DNA of 64,000 nucleotides from DATFDN01 sp963818885 (lineage in GTDB: Bacteria > Pseudomonadota > Alphaproteobacteria > Acetobacterales > Acetobacteraceae). Positions 8,660 to 16,971 of the stretch are shown here, one piece after another. Location of the stretch: the NCBI GenBank assembly GCA_963818885.1, contig CAWFTP010000003.1, positions 744,001-808,000 of the forward strand. Reading direction: 5' to 3'. A program made the position numbers and the translations under genes. How positions within the stretch are numbered: position 1 is the first letter of the stretch; every line of letters begins with the position of its first letter. Below the pieces are notes generated by a model. It was not told the DNA's origin. It saw only the letters and a program-made list of their open reading frames with translations, and did not search any database.

Positions 8660-9586
8660 ATGGAAATCGACGCGATCCAAACCTTCCTCGCGATCGTCGA
8701 GTTCGGCGGCTTCACCCGCGCCGCGCAGCGGCTGCACCGCTCGCAGCCCGCGATCAGCCGTCGCCTGGGCATTCTCGAGCAAGAGCTCGGCGCGCCCTTG
8801 TTCGAGCGCATGCGCGGCCGGGCGCGGCTGACCGAGGCCGGCCGCGCCTTTCTGCCCCATGCCGAAGCGGCATTGGCGTCTCTCAGGGATGGGCGCGATG
8901 CAGTGCACGGTCTGCAGTCGCGTATCGAGGGTAGGGTCTCACTCGCCCTTGTCGGCACGCTCGCCGACACGCACATCATGGAAGCGCTGCGCCGGTTCGC
9001 GGCCCAATCCAAGAATATCCGACTCGAGCTCCGCACGGCCTCGAGCCGAGAGGTGACCGATCTGGTGCGACGCGGCGAGGCGACCCTGGGCCTGCGCTAC
9101 AACGCCAGCGAGCGGCCAGAGCTGGTCTCGTTGGATGCCGGAAGCGAGACGATGCTGGTGGTCGAGGCGCCCGGACATCGTCTGGTCGGCCGCCGGATCC
9201 GCGAGCCACGGCTATTGGCCGGCGAGCGCTGGGTCGGCTTTCCGCCGACCCCGGGCGAACGGGGCACTGCTCAAACCCTGGAGCGCCAACTGATCCGGGC
9301 CGGCCTCGAGCGTGCCGAAGTCACCCTGATCGACAGCCTGACCGCCCAGAAGCGTTTGGCACAGGCCGGCTTCGGCCTGGCGCTGGTGCCGGAGAGCAGC
9401 GTGCGCGACGAACTACGGCAAGGTTCGCTTGTGGCGCTCGACATCCCGCCCATGCGAACCACGATCCCGATCATCGCCCTTTACCGACGCACTGGCTATC
9501 TAAGCGCCGCCGCCAAGGCCCTCCTATCGCTGCTGACGGGCAGCAGGACCCCGACGCCGAAGGCGCGCAAATCGTCGAAGACTTGA
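8660..9586 (+). CDS. LysR family transcriptional regulator
   Basis: Intact 308-residue regulator. The winged helix-turn-helix occupies roughly residues 1-60 (IQTFLAIVEFGGFTRAAQRL, SQPAISRRLGILEQELG, LFERMRGRARLTEAG), followed by the periplasmic-binding-protein-like effector domain with GRVSLALVGTLADTHI and the C-terminal GFGLALVPES. The start MEIDAIQTF is the usual LysR start. Divergent transcription from the PEP mutase-family gene, with a T-N11-A site between them, suggests it senses that pathway's substrate or product. The effector is unknown. Confidence 0.9.
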   Translation: MEIDAIQTFLAIVEFGGFTRAAQRLHRSQPAISRRLGILEQELGAPLFERMRGRARLTEAGRAFLPHAEAALASLRDGRDAVHGLQSRIEGRVSLALVGTLADTHIMEALRRFAAQSKNIRLELRTASSREVTDLVRRGEATLGLRYNASERPELVSLDAGSETMLVVEAPGHRLVGRRIREPRLLAGERWVGFPPTPGERGTAQTLERQLIRAGLERAEVTLIDSLTAQKRLAQAGFGLALVPESSVRDELRQGSLVALDIPPMRTTIPIIALYRRTGYLSAAAKALLSLLTGSRTPTPKARKSSKT

Positions 9587-9639
9587 CCAGTGCCCAATTC
9601 AAGGTAATCCCGACTGGCGCTTCTCGGCTTCATAGACTG

Positions 9640-9678
9640 CAAAAGAAAGCGGGCCGGCCGCTTTGGGCGACCGGCCCG
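9640..9678 (-). terminator. Strong Rho-independent terminator
   Basis: On the minus strand, 9678 to 9650 folds into a 12-bp GC-rich stem (one G-T pair) closed by the five-base loop CCAAA, followed directly by CTTTCTTTT. It lies 24 bases past the stop of the 15-residue-repeat protein gene and should end its transcript. There is no T-run on the other side, so it does not serve the LysR gene. Confidence 0.8.
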
Positions 9679-9701
9679 GCTCCGTCACACCTATACGCGA
9701 C

Positions 9702-10007
9702 TTAGCACTTCGCGGCGTTCATCGCGAACTGCCGGTTGCCCTGCGCGCCGAGCTGATCCTGGTCAGCCTTCTGCGCCCGCCCGACGGTCGCACCCAGCTG
9801 CTCCTGATCGGCCTTCTGGGCGCGCCCGGTGGTCTGGCCGAGCTGCTCCTGGTCGGCCTTCTGCGCCTGGCCGGTGGTCTGACCGAGCTGCTCCTGGTCC
9901 GCCTTCTGGCTGCAGCCGGCGGCGTTCGCATTCGGCACCAACGCGACCCCAAGGCCCAGCGACAGCGCGCCGGCGAACAAGGCACGGGTGAAAGTGGATG
10001 TACTCAT
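9702..10007 (-). CDS. Small secreted protein with four 15-residue repeats
   Basis: Intact 101-residue protein that I do not recognise. Residues 1-30 form a clear Sec signal peptide (TRALFAGALSLGLGVALV, cleavage likely after ANA-A). The mature part starts near GCS and is made of four tandem 15-residue units, each beginning QKADQ(E/D)QLG and ending TTGQA, TTGRA, TVGRA or QGNRQ, then FAMNAAKC. One cysteine at each end of the mature chain could allow a disulfide or multimer. A GGAGG motif lies before the ATG at 10007 and a strong terminator follows, so it is expressed as a single gene. A periplasmic or surface role is inference. Confidence 0.75.
   Translation of the reverse strand: MSTSTFTRALFAGALSLGLGVALVPNANAAGCSQKADQEQLGQTTGQAQKADQEQLGQTTGRAQKADQEQLGATVGRAQKADQDQLGAQGNRQFAMNAAKC
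9729..9908 (-). repeat. Four tandem 45-bp coding repeats
   Basis: The repeat block encodes residues 34-93 of the secreted protein. Units are highly alike at DNA level (the CTGCTCCTGGTC/CGGCCTTCTG pattern recurs every 45 bases on the plus strand), with the last unit most diverged. The unit length is a multiple of three, so copy number can change without losing the frame. Confidence 0.85.
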
Positions 10008-10159
10008 GAGACCTCCTCCTCCTTCGTCAGCGGCATCGCGCATGTTGCGGATCGGCCTGACGCAGCGGGAGATGGGAAATCCGCCCGCTGGGCCGATGTG
10101 ATGCGGCTCACTCTCAGACCGATTTTACCGCCCGCCTATTCCCGGCCGCCGAAATCCGC

Positions 10160-10863
10160 TTAGGCGGCGATCGTCTTCAGCATCGTTACATCTCGTATCA
10201 GCAGGTACCCGCCCTCTTCCTCGACGATGCCGGCGTCCCGCCAGATGCGCAGCTGCTTGTTCACGCTCTCCCGTGTCGCCGCCACCAGCGTGCTCAGATC
10301 CGTCTGCGACAGCTTCATCCGTATCCGCAACCCGCGCGGGCTGCTCTCCCCGTACTGGTTGCCGAGCTTGAGCACCAGCCGCGCGAGGCGCGAGGGGAAG
10401 GCCATCAGCGCGATTTCCTCGAGCGCGATGTCGGTATTGCGCAACCGCTCGCACAGCAGCCCCAGCATCCGAGCGCAAGGTCGGCATTGCCGCGCAGGAA
10501 GCGCAGGAAGTCGCGCCGCTCGACCACCAGCAGCAGGCAGTCCTCCATCGCCGACACCGTCGCGCTGCGCGGCTTGCCGTCGATCAGGCTCAGCTCGCCG
10601 AACATGGAACCGGCTTCGAGAATCGCGAACGTCACCTCGCGTCCCTCCGCGGAGGAGGCAGTGACCCGGGCACGGCCGTTGGCCAGCACCATCATGCTGC
10701 TGCCCTCCTCCCCGCGCTCCACGATCGCGGTGCCCTTCTCCACGCGCCGCTCGGTGACGAAGCCCAGGATCTCATCGAGCTCGGCCGGCTGCAGGATCGA
10801 GAACAGCGGCGTGCCGCGCAGCAGCTCGCGCTTGGCGAAGCGATCGAGAGGACGGAATGCCAC
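10160..10863 (-). CDS. Crp/Fnr family transcriptional regulator (frameshifted)
   Basis: Regulator of about 234 residues. The N-terminal cyclic-nucleotide-binding beta-roll shows PLFSILQPAELDEIL, FAILEAGSMFGELSLIDG and PRSATVSAMEDC. The C-terminal helix-turn-helix contains KLSQTDLSTLVAATRESVNKQL, cut here at its TRESVNKQL recognition helix. A one-base change near 10470 joins NADLAL to MLGLLCERLRN. The GELSLIDGKPRSATV phosphate-binding-cassette-like segment suggests cAMP or related ligand binding, but DNR/Fnr-type alternatives exist; there is no Fnr-style cysteine cluster. It starts 4 bases after the radical SAM gene ends, so it is the third gene of that operon. Confidence 0.85.
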
Positions 10864-10867
10864 CGCC

Positions 10868-11812
10868 TCAGCCCCGGCTGCAGGCGGCGCCGCCCAGCAC
10901 GCAGAAGGAGGCGCAGTACTGGTGGTTCAGCGCGACCGGACGCGCCGCCTCGGCGAGCGTCCGCCCCAGCTCGAACTGAGGATCGAAAGCGAGCAGCGTA
11001 CAGGCAAGCACGCTCGGCCCGTCGGCACCCCGCCGCTTCACCACCATCCGCGCCGAGGCGCACATCACGTCGTCGGGCGATTTGCGCAATATGCCCCAGC
11101 AGGCGGTGGTGATCTCGGGCACGTCGCGCCAGGTCTCCATCTCGGGGAACAGCACCAGCCGAACCGGGTCGTGCGCATCGATCGGCACACCCAGCTCGGC
11201 GAAAAGCCGCGCGTAGCCGGCGCGCAGCGACGCCTCGTCCTCGCCGGTGAAGCGCCGCCCGGCGACATCGAGCGCAAAGCCGTTGCGCGCGAGCCAGACC
11301 AGGCCCTCGATCGTCGGCGTCCAGCTTCGCCGCCCACGCTCCGCCTCGTGCACGGCGGCCTCATAGTGATCGACGGAGACGCGCAACCGCAGGCGCTGGC
11401 CATGCGCATCGCGCAGCGCGACCAGCCGTTCGCGGTGCTTGCGCATCGGCTTCATCGCGTTGGTCAGCACCAGCGCGTGAAGCCCGCGTCCGAGCACGTC
11501 GTCGAGCATATCCATGAACTCAGGGTTCATGAACGGCTCCCCGCCAGTGAAGCCGACCAGCCGGGTTGGGAGCGCCTCGCGCTCGATCTCGTCGAGATAC
11601 TCAAGCAGCTCGGCCCGACCCAGATAAGCAAGCCGGTCGTTGCGCGGCGAGGATTCGATGTAGCAGTTGCGGCAGGTCAGGTTGCACAGCGTGCCGGTGT
11701 TGACCCAAAGCGTCTCCAGCGCGCGCAGCGCGACGCTCGCGCGCCGCTCTCCCTTCGCGGTCAGCGCCGGGTCGCGGAACTTGCGCGGATCAACGCCGGC
11801 AACCCCGTCCAT
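10868..11812 (-). CDS. Radical SAM protein of unknown function
   Basis: Intact 314-residue radical SAM enzyme. The iron-sulfur motif CxxxCxxC is CNLTCRNC at residues 43-50, preceded by LWVNTGTLC, and followed by GFTGGEPFMNPEF, which holds the GGE SAM-binding motif. The C-terminal region has a further group of cysteines (CWG, MCAS, LACTLL, YCASFCVLGGAAC), which could hold auxiliary clusters as in SPASM-type proteins, though the spacing is not the classic one. No precursor peptide gene is visible next to it. It overlaps the enoyl-CoA hydratase stop (TGATG) and is followed 4 bases later by the Crp gene. Substrate unknown. Confidence 0.85.
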   Translation of the reverse strand: MDGVAGVDPRKFRDPALTAKGERRASVALRALETLWVNTGTLCNLTCRNCYIESSPRNDRLAYLGRAELLEYLDEIEREALPTRLVGFTGGEPFMNPEFMDMLDDVLGRGLHALVLTNAMKPMRKHRERLVALRDAHGQRLRLRVSVDHYEAAVHEAERGRRSWTPTIEGLVWLARNGFALDVAGRRFTGEDEASLRAGYARLFAELGVPIDAHDPVRLVLFPEMETWRDVPEITTACWGILRKSPDDVMCASARMVVKRRGADGPSVLACTLLAFDPQFELGRTLAEAARPVALNHQYCASFCVLGGAACSRG

Positions 11813-12596
11813 CAGCGTCCCCTGAACGCCGGCGGACGTTTCTCCAGGAAGGATTGCGTCGCCTCCTTGTAGTCCTCGCTGCTCGCGGCAACGCGCTGCG
11901 CGCCAAGGATCTCCTCGCGCCGCGCCGCCACTTCGCCACTAGCGATCGCCGCCAAGGTTAGCTTGGCGCCGCGTTGCGACAAGGGAGCGCGCTCCGCCAT
12001 CTCGCGGGCAAGCTTGCGTGCGCCGTCGAGTGCGCCCGCCTCGCTCACCTCATCGAGCAGCCCCATCGTGCGGCACTCCGGCATCGGGAAGATGCGGCCG
12101 GTGAACAGCACGAGCTTGGCCCGCGACAGGCCGACCGCTCGCATCAGGTTCTCGGTGTCGAGGACGCTATAGACGATGCCGCGCTTGGCGGCGGGAATTC
12201 CCATCCGGTCGTCGGGTCGCCGATTCGCATGTCGCAGGCGAGCGCGAGCCCGCAACCCCCGCCCACGCAATACCCATGCGCCGCCGCGATGGTCGGCTGC
12301 GGCAGGTCGCGAATGGCGAGCGTCGCCGTGCGCCCGGCCTCGCCATAGGCGCGCGACGCCTCGGGGTCGCTGCGCCGCTCCGGAAACTCGGAGATATCGG
12401 CACCGGCCGAGAAATGTCCGCCGGTACCGGTCAGGATCACGACGCGCACGTCGGCGCGCTCGCGGAACTCGGTGAACAGCTCGCCAAGGCGGCGCCACAT
12501 CGCGAAAGAGACGGCGTTGCGCTTGGCCGGCTTGTTCAGCGCGACGGTCACGATGCCCTCGTCGTGGCTCACCAATACGTCGTCGATCTCGGCCAT
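11812..12596 (-). CDS. Enoyl-CoA hydratase/isomerase family protein (frameshifted)
   Basis: Crotonase-fold protein of about 260 residues. Landmarks: VALNKPAKRNAVSFAMW, the oxyanion-hole segment HFSAGADISEFPE, the second oxyanion segment AAAHGYCVGGGCGLALACD and C-terminal SFLEKRPPAFRGR. The frame changes near 12185 (after MRIGDPTT) and resumes as MGIPAAKRGIVYSVLDTENL, where the first catalytic region lies, so assignment as hydratase, isomerase or other crotonase is open. First gene of the hydratase-radical SAM-Crp operon and divergent from a CoA transferase, suggesting a CoA-ester pathway. Confidence 0.8.
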
Positions 12597-12670
12597 GACG
12601 GGCCCCGCGCTTTGATTTCAGGCACCGACAATGCCATCAGGGCGGAGTGTAGCCAAGCAGCGGGGAAACC

Positions 12671-13823
12671 ATGCCCGGTTCTCTCGACGGAATCCGCGTC
12701 CTCGACCTCACCAGCAACCTCTCCGGCCCCTATTGCTGCATGATGCTCGCCGACCACGGCGCAGACGTCGTGAAGATCGAGGCGCCGAAGGGCGACTCGG
12801 CGCGCAACATGCCGCCCTTCGTGAACGGGGAAAGCGCACCGTTCATGGTGTGGAACCGCAACAAGCGCGGCGTGATCCTCGATCTCAAGGAGGACAGCGC
12901 CGCGTTTCTCGCCCTCGCCGATGATGCCGACATCGTGGTGGAGAACTACCGCCCCGGCGTGATGGACCGGCTCGGCATTGGCTGGGAGGTGCTGCACGCG
13001 CGCAATCCGCGCCTGATCCTCGGCTCCATATCCGGCTTCGGACAGACCGGCCCCTACGCGCCGCGCGGCGGCTTCGACCTGATCAGTCAGGCAATGTCGG
13101 GGCTGATGAGCATCAACGGGCCGGAGGAAGGGCCTCCCTTCCGCCTGCCGATCGCGATCTCCGACGTCGCCGCCGGCATGTTCCTCGCCTTCGGCCTGCT
13201 CGCCGCAGTGGAGGCGCGCCATCGCACCGGCCGAGGCCAGCGGGTCGAGACCTCGCTTCTGGAAGCGGCTGCCTCGTTCTGTGTCTATGAAGCGGCACAC
13301 TACTTCGCGACCGGAACGCGCCCGCCGCGCATCGGCCAGCAGCATCGCGGCAGCTCGCCCTACCAGGTCTTCGCGACCGCCGACCGCTGGATCACCATCG
13401 GCGCCAGCCAGCAGGAATTCTTTCGGAAGCTCTGCGAGATCCTCGGCCTCCACGACTTGCCCGCCGACCCACGCTTCGCGAGTAACGCCGACCGGGTGCG
13501 CAACAACGCCGAGCTGGTCGCGCTGTTGCAACCGAAGCTACAGGAACGCCCCGCCGATCACTGGCTGGCATCGCTGGAGGCGGCGGGTATCCCCGCCGGT
13601 GCCGTGCTGCATTTCGACGAATTATTCACCGACCCGCATTTCCTTGCCCGCTTCATGGTCGCCGAAACCACGCACCCGCAGACCGGGCCCATTCCGGACG
13701 CTGGGCGTCCCGGTGAAGCTCTCCGAGACGCCCGGCGCCGTACGGCGCCCCGCCCCGCGCCTGGGCGAGCACAACGCTGAGGTGCTCCTCAGGCACGAGA
13801 CGGCGGCCTCAGGCAATCAATGA
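12671..13823 (+). CDS. CaiB/BaiF CoA-transferase (class III; frameshift near the end)
   Basis: Class III CoA transferase of about 384 residues. Typical features: LDGIRVLDLTSNLSGPYCCMMLADHGADVVKIE (split here as LDGIRVLDLT and GADVVKIEAPKGD), NRNKRGVILDLK, VVENYRPGVMDRLGIGW, GFGQTGPYAPRGGFDLISQAMSG, in which the conserved Asp of FDLI is the catalytic residue, and GRGQRVETSLLEAA. One base change near 13695 moves the ending to LGVPVKLSETPGAVRRPAPRLGEHNAEVL, the usual C-terminus. It swaps CoA between an acyl-CoA donor and a carboxylic acid; substrates unknown. The stop overlaps the convergent secreted-protein gene by a few bases. Confidence 0.85.
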
Positions 13824-14285
13824 ACGGCCGTGCCGTTCCCGTTCGAGCTATTGATTGCGCTGCCGGCCTGCGCCGAATGCTGCATCGTGCTCGTGCCCAT
13901 TGCGCCACCGGACCCGCTCGAGCTGCCCTCGGCGGACTGACTTCCATGACCATGTTGCAGCGCGGTTACCGCGGTCACCGAATCGGGATTGATCACCATC
14001 ATCACCGGATTGCCCGACGAATCCTTGGCGCGGACCAGGAAGGATTGCGGCATCATCTGGATATCGGTGAAGCCCGCCTGCGACAGCTCGTGGTGAATCC
14101 GCTGCTGGATAGCCGAGCTCGGCATGCTCTCCGGGTTCATCGTGATGTGGCCAGCCTCATGCGACTGCCCGGTGACACCGGACGGGCGCCATGCTCGACC
14201 CGGCCGGGGTGTTTGTGCCGGTGGCGGCAAGCGCCGGCGCGGCACCGAGCGCCAGGGCGGCACCGGTCAGGATCAGAAAGCGCAT
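13817..14285 (-). CDS. Small secreted protein of unknown function (frameshifted)
   Basis: About 155 residues. MRFLILTGAALALGAAPALA is a clear Sec signal peptide. After a one-base shift near 14190 the mature part continues with SSAIQQRIHHELSQAGFTDIQMMPQSFLVRAKDSSGNPVMMVINPDSVTAV (present as one run; I quote only SQAGFTDIQMMPQSFLVRAK as its key part), then a Ser/Gly/His-rich tail. The QAGFTD...PxSFLVxAKD...G.PVMM pattern recurs in secreted hypothetical proteins of alphaproteobacteria and looks like a single PepSY/BON-sized alpha-beta domain, but I cannot name it. Probably periplasmic. It is separated from rpmB by a hairpin. Confidence 0.65.
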
Positions 14286-14360
14286 CGTGAACTCCTTCGT
14301 GCTGATAAGACACACAAGGAGTAAGCGGGCAGCCGGCATGCCGGTTGCGGGCGGCCCAAT

Positions 14361-14380
14361 TCGGCCCCGAAAGGGGCCGA
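14361..14380 (-). terminator. Perfect 8-bp hairpin after rpmB, possible terminator
   Basis: TCGGCCCC and GGGGCCGA pair fully around a four-base loop, 15 bases past the rpmB stop. The bases after it on the minus strand are AATTGGG, not a T-run, so it is at best a weak intrinsic terminator or an mRNA 3'-end stabiliser. Confidence 0.45.
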
Positions 14381-14394
14381 TCAAATCCCGGATG

Positions 14395-14694
14395 TCAGGC
14401 CGGCGGGGCGCGGTTGGCCTGCGCGCGTTGCAGCCGCCGCTTGATCACAAGCACGTCGGGACCCAGCCGCCGGTCCGGCGTGTTCAGCAGATAGGCGTCG
14501 ATCCCGCCCTTCGCCTCCACGGTCCGGATCGCCCGCGTGCTGAGCCGAAGCTGCACCGAGGTGCCGAGAATGTCGGAGAGCAGCGAGGTCGCCTGCAAAT
14601 TCGGCAGGAAGCGCCGGCGGGTCTTGTTGTTGGCGTGGCTGACGTTGTTGCCGGTCAGCACGCCCTTGCCGGTGATCTGGCAGCGGCGCGACAT
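14395..14694 (-). CDS. rpmB: 50S ribosomal protein L28
   Basis: Intact 99-residue ribosomal protein L28, a large-subunit component. It has the canonical beginning MSRRCQITGKGVLTGNNVSHANNKT, quoted only in part (SRRCQITGKG, GNNVSHANNKTRRRF), then the alphaproteobacterial form with a longer C-terminus (LLNTPDRRLGPDVLVIKRRL). A well-spaced promoter lies upstream at 14730-14758 and a hairpin downstream, so it is likely a single-gene unit. Confidence 0.97.
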   Translation of the reverse strand: MSRRCQITGKGVLTGNNVSHANNKTRRRFLPNLQATSLLSDILGTSVQLRLSTRAIRTVEAKGGIDAYLLNTPDRRLGPDVLVIKRRLQRAQANRAPPA

Positions 14695-14729
14695 TGGAAA
14701 ATCCTTCAAGTATCGGGCGGAAGCGGCGC

Positions 14730-14758
14730 CTTATGGCGGACGGCGAAGCCAGGGTCAA
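14730..14758 (-). promoter_or_regulatory. Sigma-70-type promoter of rpmB
   Basis: On the minus strand a -35 element TTGACC (14758-14753), a 17-bp spacer and a -10 element CATAAG (14735-14730) lie about 35 bases before the rpmB ATG. The -35 box overlaps the last codons of the upstream gene. Spacing is ideal; the -10 matches consensus at four of six positions. Confidence 0.5.
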
Positions 14759-15021
14759 CCTTGGTGGCTGTCACCGTGGCGCAACTCGCCCGCCCGAACC
14801 GAGGCGATCGCGTTGTTCAGGATGCGGACGATCGCCTCGTCGTTCATGTCGTGCGACAGCAGCGCGAGCGCCCCACCCAGGAGAGCCGAGGCGATCGCCA
14901 TCTCGTCGACCTTCTGGCCCGCCATGTATTCGATCGCCTTGTCGACGACCGCCCCGGCCCGCGCGAGGTCGGCCGGTGGGGGCTCGCCACCCATAGCTGA
15001 GGCGTCGGTTTCATTCGCCAT
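14755..15021 (-). CDS. Small hypothetical protein, helical
   Basis: Intact 88-residue protein without a recognised family. It has a proline-rich acidic N-terminus (GGEPPPADLARAG), then two amphipathic helices, AVVDKAIEYMAGQKVDEMAIASALL and SHDMNDEAIVRILNNAIASVR, quoted here only to mark their extents (about residues 25-50 and 56-75). No signal peptide or membrane segment. The ATG at 15021 is preceded by GAAGGAGG. It starts 26 bases after the end of the Atm1-type exporter gene on the same strand and may be co-transcribed with it. Confidence 0.6.
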   Translation of the reverse strand: MANETDASAMGGEPPPADLARAGAVVDKAIEYMAGQKVDEMAIASALLGGALALLSHDMNDEAIVRILNNAIASVRAGELRHGDSHQG

Positions 15022-15047
15022 CGCGGCCTCCTTCGTTCTGGTCGCGC

Positions 15048-16927
15048 TCACAATTTGGCGCCCACGTCGAGCGGTTCAACCGGACCGGCGCGCGCCGGCT
15101 CCTCGCCCTCCTCGTCGCGCTCGGCGGCCTGGATCGCCCACATCCTGGCATACAGGCCGCCGCGCGCCAGCAGCCCGGCATGGGTGCCGCGCTCGGCGAC
15201 CACGCCCTCGCGCAGCACGATGATCTCGTCGGCATCGACCACGGTGGACAGGCGGTGCGCGATCACCAGCGTCGTGCGGTCATGCGAGAGGCCGCGCAGC
15301 GCCGCCTGGATGTCCTGCTCGGTGTGGGTGTCAAGCGCGCTCGTCGCCTCATCCAGGATCAGGATGCGCGGATCCTTCAGGATGGTGCGGGCGATCGCCA
15401 CACGCTGCTTCTCGCCCCCCGAGAGCTTCAGCCCGCGCTCGCCCACCTGCGGTCGCATAGCCGTCCGGCAGCGCGGCGACGAAATCGTGGATTTGGGCCA
15501 GTCGCGCCGCCCGCTCGATCTCCTCCTGGGTCGCGTCGGGCCGGCCGTAGGCGATGTTGTAGCGGATCGTGTCGTTGAACAGCACGGTGTCCTGCGGCAC
15601 CACGCCGATGGCCGCGCGCAGGCTTGCCTGGGTCACGTCGCGGATGTCCTGGCCGTCGATCAGGATCGCCCCGCCGGTCACGTCGTAGAAGCGAAACAGC
15701 AGCCGGCTGATCGTCGACTTCCCCGCCCCGGTCGGCCCGACGATGGCGAGCTTCGCCCCCGGCGGCACGACGAAATCGACCCCGCGCAGGATCGGCCGGT
15801 CCGGTCGGTAGCCGAAGCGCACGTCCTCGAACTCGCACCTCCCCGCGCCCGACGCGCAACGCGGAAGCGCCTGGTCGGTCGGCGACCTCCTGGCGCACCG
15901 TCAGCACGCGGAACATCTGCTCCATGTCGACCAGGCCCTGCTTCACCTCACGATAGACGAAACCCAGGAAGTTCAGCGGCTGGTAGAGCTGCATCAGATA
16001 GGTGTTCACCAGCACGAACTTGCCGACCGTCATGCGTCCGGACGCCACCTCGCCGGCGGCGAGCAGCATGATCGCGGCGAGCCCGACCGCGACGATGAAC
16101 GCCTGCCCGATGTTCAGCATGTTAAGCGAGACCTGGCTGCTGACCGCGGCGCGCTCGTAGCGGGCGAGAGCGGCGTCGAACCGGCGCGCCTCCAGCGCCT
16201 CGTTGCCGAAATACTTGACCGTCTCGTAGTTCAGCAGGCTGTCCACCGTGCGGCTGCGCGCCTCGTTGTCGGTGTCGTTCATCGTGCGCCTGATACGCAC
16301 GCGCACATTGGTGAAGCCCAGGGTGAAGCCGAGATAGGCCGATACCGCGCCGAACGTCAGCAGGGCGAAGCGCCAGTCGAAGATCGCCCACAGCACGCCG
16401 GTCACGGTCAGCATCTCGACCAGGGTCGGCACGATGTTGAAGACGGCGAGGCGCAGCACCGACTGGATGCCGGCCGTGCCGCGGTCGATGATGCGCGACA
16501 GCGCGCCGGTCTGGCGATCGAGATGGAAGCGCAGCGACAGATCGTGCAGATGCTCGAAGGTCTGCAGCGCGACCTGGCGCGCCGCGCGCTGCTGGACGGA
16601 GGCGAACACCGCGTCGCGCAGCTCGCCGAACCCCTGCGAGCAGACCCGCAGTATGCCGTAGGCGACGATCAGCGCGGTCGGCACCGCGAGCATCGCGGCC
16701 TGCGTCCCGCCGGGGCCGAGATGCGGCGTCAGCGCATCGACCGCCCGGCTGTAGACGATCGGCACATAGATCGTCGCGCCCTTGGCGGCGAGCAGCAGCA
16801 CCATCGCGACGACGACCCGTGCGCGCGCGTTCCAGTCGCCCTTGGGCCAGAGATACGGCAGCAGCGAGCCGACGGTGGAGAGGCCCGCGCGCCGCGCGCC
16901 CATGGGAGTGGGTTGTGGTGGCGGCAT
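15048..16927 (-). CDS. ABC transporter, fused permease/ATPase of the Atm1 (heavy-metal/thiol exporter) type (frameshifted)
   Basis: Half-transporter of about 626 residues. The N-terminal two-thirds hold six membrane helices with segments typical of the Atm1/HMT1 group: DNEARSRTVDSLLNYETVKYFGNE (marker: NYETVKYFGNE), LARYERAAV, and YLMQLYQPLNFLGFVYREVKQ. The ATPase has Walker A GPTGAGKST, signature LSGGEKQR, Walker B ILILDEATSALD and the switch IAHRLST. Frame changes occur near 15830 and 15450. Atm1 homologues export glutathione-bound sulfur, iron-sulfur precursors or metals, needed for iron-sulfur or thiol balance. Divergent from the NUDIX gene. A long upstream extension of this frame (to 17551) is antisense to the NUDIX gene and is not real. 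Confidence 0.85.
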
Positions 16928-16971
16928 GCAGCGGGATGTGGCACCTGGGGCACCGTTTGGAAAGGCGAGCG

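Noticed and set aside
9729..9908. Regular short repeats that could suggest a CRISPR array
   Set aside because: The 45-bp period has no spacers and encodes in-frame 15-residue units within a signal-peptide protein.
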